Origin: Paenibacillus sp. FSL R5-0517
GTDB lineage: Bacteria > Bacillota > Bacilli > Paenibacillales > Paenibacillaceae
Direction of reading: 5' to 3'
Assembly (NCBI RefSeq): GCF_037974355.1
Contig: NZ_CP150235.1
Location: 2,666,001-2,730,000, forward strand
DNA: 64,000 bases
The notes under the pieces were generated by a model. That model made no database searches and had not been told where the DNA came from. It saw only the letters and a program-made list of their open reading frames with translations. The number at the start of each line of letters is the position of its first letter. Position 1 is the stretch's first letter. This document shows positions 60,395-64,000 of this stretch, piece after piece. The position numbers were made by a program, and so were the translations under genes.

Positions 60395-60916
60395 TTAGTA
60401 CTTGGATCTTACGTTATTGATATCAAAAGTCTGAGGTTTGGTCATGGAATTGCGGTTGCGGGAGTATGACATAATGGAAGGGCTTGTTGTTGTTGGGTTG
60501 TCACCGAGCCAGATGGAGTGACCGAGTTCGTGGACGAATACGCTTTGAATGAAGTTGGATAAGTTGGTCGCGTCAGGGGTGATGGTGGATGCATTGAGTT
60601 CGATGCGGAAGCTTACGACTTGACTGCCGGATACAGAGGCGTAGTTGACACCATACGCTGTGTTATTGAAGTTTCCTACGGTGATGGTATTAGGGGAATT
60701 ACTTGTTTTGGTGAATTGAACTTTGGCACCAGCATTGTTCCAGTTCGCGAGGGAAGCGTCCATAGGGGCCTGCCATGCGGAGGTGTAGTTATACGTGCGA
60801 ATGGGGATGGTGGTGCTGGGATAACCGTAGGTCAGAAAGGTCGCTGCATAGATGGTACTGCCGAACATCGCAATTGCCGAGAACAACATGATGCTCATCA
60901 AAAACTTCCTTTTCAT
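60395..60916 (-). CDS. secreted matrixin-like zinc metalloprotease
   Basis: 173 residues. A signal peptide ends near residue 24 (IYA-AT). The metzincin zinc motif is VFVHELGHSIWLGD (HExxHxxxGxD: His129, Glu130, His133, Asp139), and SIMSYSRN gives the Met-turn with Met149, as in Peptidase_M10/M57-like proteins. It is short, with almost no propeptide. The extended motif has Asp instead of the third His, as in snapalysin-type enzymes. TTGGAGG lies before ATG 60916. Probably cotranscribed with the lipoprotein gene downstream. Confidence 0.85.
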   Translation of the reverse strand: MKRKFLMSIMLFSAIAMFGSTIYAATFLTYGYPSTTIPIRTYNYTSAWQAPMDASLANWNNAGAKVQFTKTSNSPNTITVGNFNNTAYGVNYASVSGSQVVSFRIELNASTITPDATNLSNFIQSVFVHELGHSIWLGDNPTTTSPSIMSYSRNRNSMTKPQTFDINNVRSKY

Positions 60917-61144
60917 ACTAAAAACCTCCAATAAATGTATTTTAATCTCTATTATAGTAACAAGGAATAGTTAGATTGAAATGAGTCCGAGGTCATTGTT
61001 TTTGTCGTGAAAAACATGAAATAACGCTTGTTCAGACCCTAATGGTGTCAAAATAAGTCATTTTCTGTTCAATATGCATGCATAATTTCCCTGAAGTTAC
61101 AAACAATACATCCAACTTCTCACAGGGAAAGGTAGTGCTTGAAT

Positions 61145-61822
61145 ATGTGCAACCGTTTTTCATTGGCAGCCGATTTGGACGAAGTCAGAGATCATTTCAA
61201 GATTCAGCGAGTGATGTATTATTACAAAAACCGATACAATATCAGCCCAACCCAGCATACGCCGATTATTTTACATCAGGATGGCGAGCGTGTATTGGAT
61301 GAGTTTCGGTGGGGGTTCATACCATTTTGGGGTCGTGATGCCGTTAACGCGAATCTCATGACGGTGCATGAGAATCCTTCCTATTACAAACTGGTAGAGA
61401 CCAAGCGCTGCGTTATTCCCTGCAATGGACTATATTACTGGCGGCAAGAGGGCAAGAAAAGTTATGCAGTTCGTGTTGTCATGCCAGATCGCGGTCTGTT
61501 CGGCATTGCTGGGTTATACGAGGTGTGGAGAGATACACGTAAAGAGCCGCTTCGTACCTGCACGATGCTTATGACAGGCGCGAACATGGTTACACGCGAG
61601 TTTGGCAGTAAAATGCCGGCGATCCTCTCCGAAGAAGAGATCAATACTTGGCTTGACCCGGCGAATACACGGGTGACTCAATTGTTACCGCTATTGAAAT
61701 CGTATAATAGTACAGAGATGAATCTGTATCCAGTCACCCCAATGGTCGCCAACGATGAACACGACTGTTACGAGTGCGTAGAAGAGATGGATCAGAAGCT
61801 GGCTTACGTTCGGAGTTTCTGA
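61145..61822 (+). CDS. SRAP-domain protein (HMCES/YedK family), atypical active site
   Basis: 225 residues. MCNRFSLAAD puts the catalytic Cys at position 2, as in SRAP proteins that crosslink to abasic sites in single-stranded DNA. FRWGFIPFWGRDAVNAN and RCVIPCNGLYYWRQEGKKSY are family landmarks. Canonical proteins have GFYEW; here Tyr98 replaces the Glu, and the late H-x-R-M-P motif is EFGSKMP without the His. I start at ATG 61145 because Cys2 must follow Met; a TTG at 61139 has better spacing from AAAGG but would bury the Cys. Confidence 0.85.
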   Translation: MCNRFSLAADLDEVRDHFKIQRVMYYYKNRYNISPTQHTPIILHQDGERVLDEFRWGFIPFWGRDAVNANLMTVHENPSYYKLVETKRCVIPCNGLYYWRQEGKKSYAVRVVMPDRGLFGIAGLYEVWRDTRKEPLRTCTMLMTGANMVTREFGSKMPAILSEEEINTWLDPANTRVTQLLPLLKSYNSTEMNLYPVTPMVANDEHDCYECVEEMDQKLAYVRSF

Positions 61823-61877
61823 ACATCCATTGGATAGCGTGAAGGACTTGGGATAGAATGAAGAAGATGAAGGGGCC

Positions 61878-61907
61878 GAGAGTCTGGAGACACTCTGCTC
61901 TTTTTTC
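61878..61907 (+). terminator. weak terminator after the SRAP gene
   Basis: AGAGT pairs with ACTCT around an eight-base loop, then GCTCTTTTTT. Short stem, long T run. Confidence 0.45.
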
Positions 61908-61925
61908 TTTCTGAAAATGAAAAGT

Positions 61926-61966
61926 TGCAATTGCAGTCAAACGTAACTATAATCATTACAGTAAGT
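61926..61966 (+). promoter_or_regulatory. sigma-A promoter and palindrome upstream of the Old Yellow Enzyme gene
   Basis: TTGCAA, a 17-base spacer and TATAAT (61949-61954) form a good promoter about 70 bases before the start codon. An imperfect palindrome GTAACTATAATCATTACAGTAAG (61944-61966) covers the -10 and downstream, a likely operator. Confidence 0.65.
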
Positions 61967-62025
61967 GAACGCATATATTCATATATCTATTAAAAGAGAT
62001 ATTTATAATCAGGAGGGAACCACGA

Positions 62026-63156
62026 ATGAATCCAAAGTTTAACCAAATGTTTGAACAAGTTTCACTGCCGACTGGTATTACACTGAAAAACCGTATCGTG
62101 CTCGCTCCCATGACTCATATGTCCTCGAATGCGGATGGTACCATATCCGACGCTGAACTCGCCTATTATGCACGACGCACCGGTGGGGCTGGCATGTCGA
62201 TTACGGCTGTAGGGCATGTAACCGAGTATGGCATTGGTTTCCCCGCTCAATTTGGTGTCTATGATGATCGCTTCATTCCTGGTCTGAAAAAATTGGCTGA
62301 AACCATGAAACAACAGGGCTCCGTTGCCGTATTGCAAATTTTCCATGCGGGCCGTCTGACGCCTGAACAAGCTGTACCTGCGGGTCAAGTAGTTGCTCCT
62401 AGTGCGGTTGCGAGTGAGCGTCCAGGTTCGCCTGAACCAAGAGAATTGACGGATGCCGAGATTACTTCCATTATCAAAGACTTTGGTGAAGCGACACGTC
62501 GTGCAATTGAAGCCGGATTTGATGGTGTTGAGATTCACGGTGCGAACGGTTATCTGATCCAGCAATTTTTCTCCCCGCATTCCAACCGACGTGAAGACCG
62601 CTTTGGCGGAAGTGTGGAGAAACGTCTTACTTTCCCGCTTGCTGTCGTGGATGAGATTCAAAAAGTAGTTGCCGAACATACCAAACTGCCGTTCATCATT
62701 GGTTACCGTTTCTCCCCGGAAGAACCGGAAACACCGGGACTTACAATGGAAGATACGTATGCACTGGTGGATGCATTAAAAGATAAAAATCTCGACTACC
62801 TGCACGTTTCCCTGAACGAATTCTGGTCCAAGCCAAGACGCGGCGAAGCCGATACACGTTCAAGAATGGAATTCATCCTGGATCGAGTGAACGGCAAATT
62901 GCCTGTGATTGGCGTAGGTGCGATTCATACGGCTGATGAGGCCGCTGAGGCCCTTCAAACGGGAGTACCTTTGCTTGCCATTGGACGTGAACTGATTATT
63001 GAACCGGATTGGGTCGAGAAAATCGAGAGCGGACGTGAAGAAGATATTGCAACGATTCTGACGAAATCGGATCAGGAACGTCTGGTTATCCCTGACGGGT
63101 TGTGGAACGCAATAATCCACACACCGGGTTGGTTCCCTATGGCAGAAGATAAATAA
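62026..63156 (+). CDS. Old Yellow Enzyme family NADH:flavin oxidoreductase
   Basis: 376-residue FMN enzyme that reduces activated alkenes and other electrophiles. LKNRIVLAPMTHMSSNADG is the N-terminal flavin-binding strand, VLQIFHAGRLT follows, GFDGVEIHGANGYLIQQFFS and PHSNRREDRFGGSVEKR give the substrate-binding His/Asn pair and the classic OYE signature, and PVIGVGAIHTADEAAEAL binds the phosphate. AGGAGGG precedes the ATG. The palindrome over its promoter suggests induction by electrophiles. Confidence 0.93.
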   Translation: MNPKFNQMFEQVSLPTGITLKNRIVLAPMTHMSSNADGTISDAELAYYARRTGGAGMSITAVGHVTEYGIGFPAQFGVYDDRFIPGLKKLAETMKQQGSVAVLQIFHAGRLTPEQAVPAGQVVAPSAVASERPGSPEPRELTDAEITSIIKDFGEATRRAIEAGFDGVEIHGANGYLIQQFFSPHSNRREDRFGGSVEKRLTFPLAVVDEIQKVVAEHTKLPFIIGYRFSPEEPETPGLTMEDTYALVDALKDKNLDYLHVSLNEFWSKPRRGEADTRSRMEFILDRVNGKLPVIGVGAIHTADEAAEALQTGVPLLAIGRELIIEPDWVEKIESGREEDIATILTKSDQERLVIPDGLWNAIIHTPGWFPMAEDK

Positions 63157-63173
63157 TATACACTTCAGAACTA

Positions 63174-63203
63174 AAAAGGAGGGGGCGAAAGCTCCCTCCT
63201 TTT
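63174..63203 (+). terminator. terminator after the Old Yellow Enzyme gene
   Basis: AAAAGGAGGG pairs with CCCTCCTTTT, with GC/GC inside and a GAAA loop. Confidence 0.88.
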
Positions 63204-63293
63204 GCACATGATCCAAATTCTCCTTGTCATCGCTCTGTGGTATGATGGATGAACAGGATCAACTGGATAATCAACGGTTTGGAGTGAAGGAAG

Positions 63294-64000
63294 ATGCTCG
63301 TAGCTGAACGGTATGAGAAAATAGTGGAATGGGTGGATACGCAAGGCAGTATGCGTGTAACCGAACTTAGTGAGCGCTGCGGGGTGACAGAAGAGACGAT
63401 ACGTCGTGATCTGGACAAGCTCGAACAGGCGGGCAGGCTCAGAAGATCCCATGGCGGGGCGGTCAGCGTAAAATACAAGGAAGAGTTACAGTCGGAGATT
63501 CCGTACCCGGAACGGGCTGTAGCCCATGCAGAAGAGAAGCGCAGAATTGCAAGCGAAGCGGTGAACATGGTGGAATCCGGCGACCGGATCGCCCTGGATG
63601 CAAGTACAACGGCTTGGTACATGGCGGCAGGATTGCCGAATATTCCACTGACGGTATTAACTAATTCGATTAAAGTGGCCGCAGAGCTGAGTAACAAGGA
63701 GCAGATTCGTGTGATTGCCACAGGTGGACAGTTGGCTTCGAAGTCACTGTCTTTTGTAGGACCGCTGGCGGAACGTTCGCTTGATGCGTATCATGTCGAT
63801 AAAGTGTTTTTGTCTTGTAAAGGGGTGCATCTGACTAAAGGCATCAGTGAATCGAATGAATTACAGGCCTTGGTGAAGCAGAAAATGATCCAGATTGCGG
63901 ATGAAGTCATATTACTTGCCGATTCCAGCAAATTTAATATACAGGCATTTACCAGAGTCGCTGAGATAAGCAGTGTTGCGAAAGTGATTACAGATCAGGC
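63294..64000 (+). CDS. DeoR-family transcriptional regulator (C-terminus cut by window edge)
   Basis: The frame stays open to the window end. MLVAERYEKIVEWVDTQGSM is followed by the DeoR helix-turn-helix (VTELSERCGVTEETIRRDLD, KLEQAGRLRRSHGGAV) and the sugar-phosphate isomerase-like sensor domain (RIALDASTTAWYMA, LTVLTNSIKVA, VFLSCKGVH, LLADSSKF). AAGGA lies just before ATG 63294. Such regulators usually respond to a sugar phosphate and precede its catabolic genes, expected just right of the window. Confidence 0.9.
   Translation, partial: MLVAERYEKIVEWVDTQGSMRVTELSERCGVTEETIRRDLDKLEQAGRLRRSHGGAVSVKYKEELQSEIPYPERAVAHAEEKRRIASEAVNMVESGDRIALDASTTAWYMAAGLPNIPLTVLTNSIKVAAELSNKEQIRVIATGGQLASKSLSFVGPLAERSLDAYHVDKVFLSCKGVHLTKGISESNELQALVKQKMIQIADEVILLADSSKFNIQAFTRVAEISSVAKVITDQ

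Noticed and set aside
1..64000. CRISPR arrays, tRNA or rRNA genes, transposases, phage genes, defence systems
   Set aside because: I looked for regularly spaced repeats, cloverleaf and rRNA-like sequence, and transposase, integrase or nuclease motifs and saw none; the only dispersed repeat is the palindromic element near 43.3 and 47.3 kb.

Overview
The window looks like chromosomal DNA of a Paenibacillus or a close relative. The evidence is the carbohydrate gene content (GH5, GH42, GH2, GH105, CE4, SLH-anchored GH18), many AraC and YesM/YesN-type regulators, strong AGGAGG ribosome sites, CcpA- and Fur-type boxes, and a dispersed palindromic repeat of a kind I associate with Paenibacillus. No rRNA, tRNA, CRISPR array, transposase or phage gene was seen.

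Layout. 1-7.5 kb: a YesM-type histidine kinase (cut by the left edge) diverges from a YtfQ/YtfR/YtfT/YjfF-like sugar ABC operon that carries two paralogous binding proteins. 7.7-8.8 kb: a secreted CE4 deacetylase. 9-17.2 kb: a visibly AT-richer accessory stretch of small enzymes (TmrB-like and other P-loop kinases, several GNAT acetyltransferases, methyltransferase, Nudix, TraB-like, alpha/beta hydrolase) with at least three decayed genes and one frameshifted start. 17.5-20.7 kb: a secreted GH5 enzyme, a GNAT, a small membrane protein and an APH-type kinase. 21-28.6 kb: an AraC-controlled utilisation locus (binding protein, two permeases, a large unassigned protein, GH105). 28.8-32 kb: an FAD oxidoreductase and an AraC regulator, divergent. 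32.2-38.5 kb: YesM/YesN two-component pair plus a three-gene sugar ABC importer. 38.6-48.2 kb: stress and housekeeping genes (glutathione peroxidase, nitroreductase, SLH-GH18, thioredoxin-reductase-like protein, DUF3243, CtaB haem O synthase, TPR protein). 48.2-50.3 kb: divergent LysR/EamA pair. 50.4-54.3 kb: LacI regulator and beta-mannosidase. 54.4-56.4 kb: a Fur-box-preceded AraC regulator that reads in frame, without a stop, into a siderophore-binding lipoprotein with its own Fur box. 56.5-59.5 kb: divergent GH42/AraC pair. 59.7-64 kb: a lipoprotein and matrixin-like protease, an SRAP protein, an Old Yellow Enzyme and a DeoR regulator cut by the right edge.

The theme is plant-polysaccharide scavenging. 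Secreted or surface enzymes (CE4, GH5, GH18) release or modify polymer. ABC importers of two structural classes take up oligosaccharides. Intracellular enzymes (GH105, GH2, GH42) finish the job. Each module has its own regulator, and three sites resemble cre. In all three importer operons a hairpin lies just after the first binding-protein gene, which fits higher expression of the receptor than of the membrane subunits.

The strongest points for follow-up are the AraC/siderophore-binding continuous frame with two identical Fur boxes, the 851-residue unassigned protein beside GH105, the palindromic repeat present as a 212 bp copy and a short deleted copy, and the cluster of deletion-scarred acetyltransferase genes.
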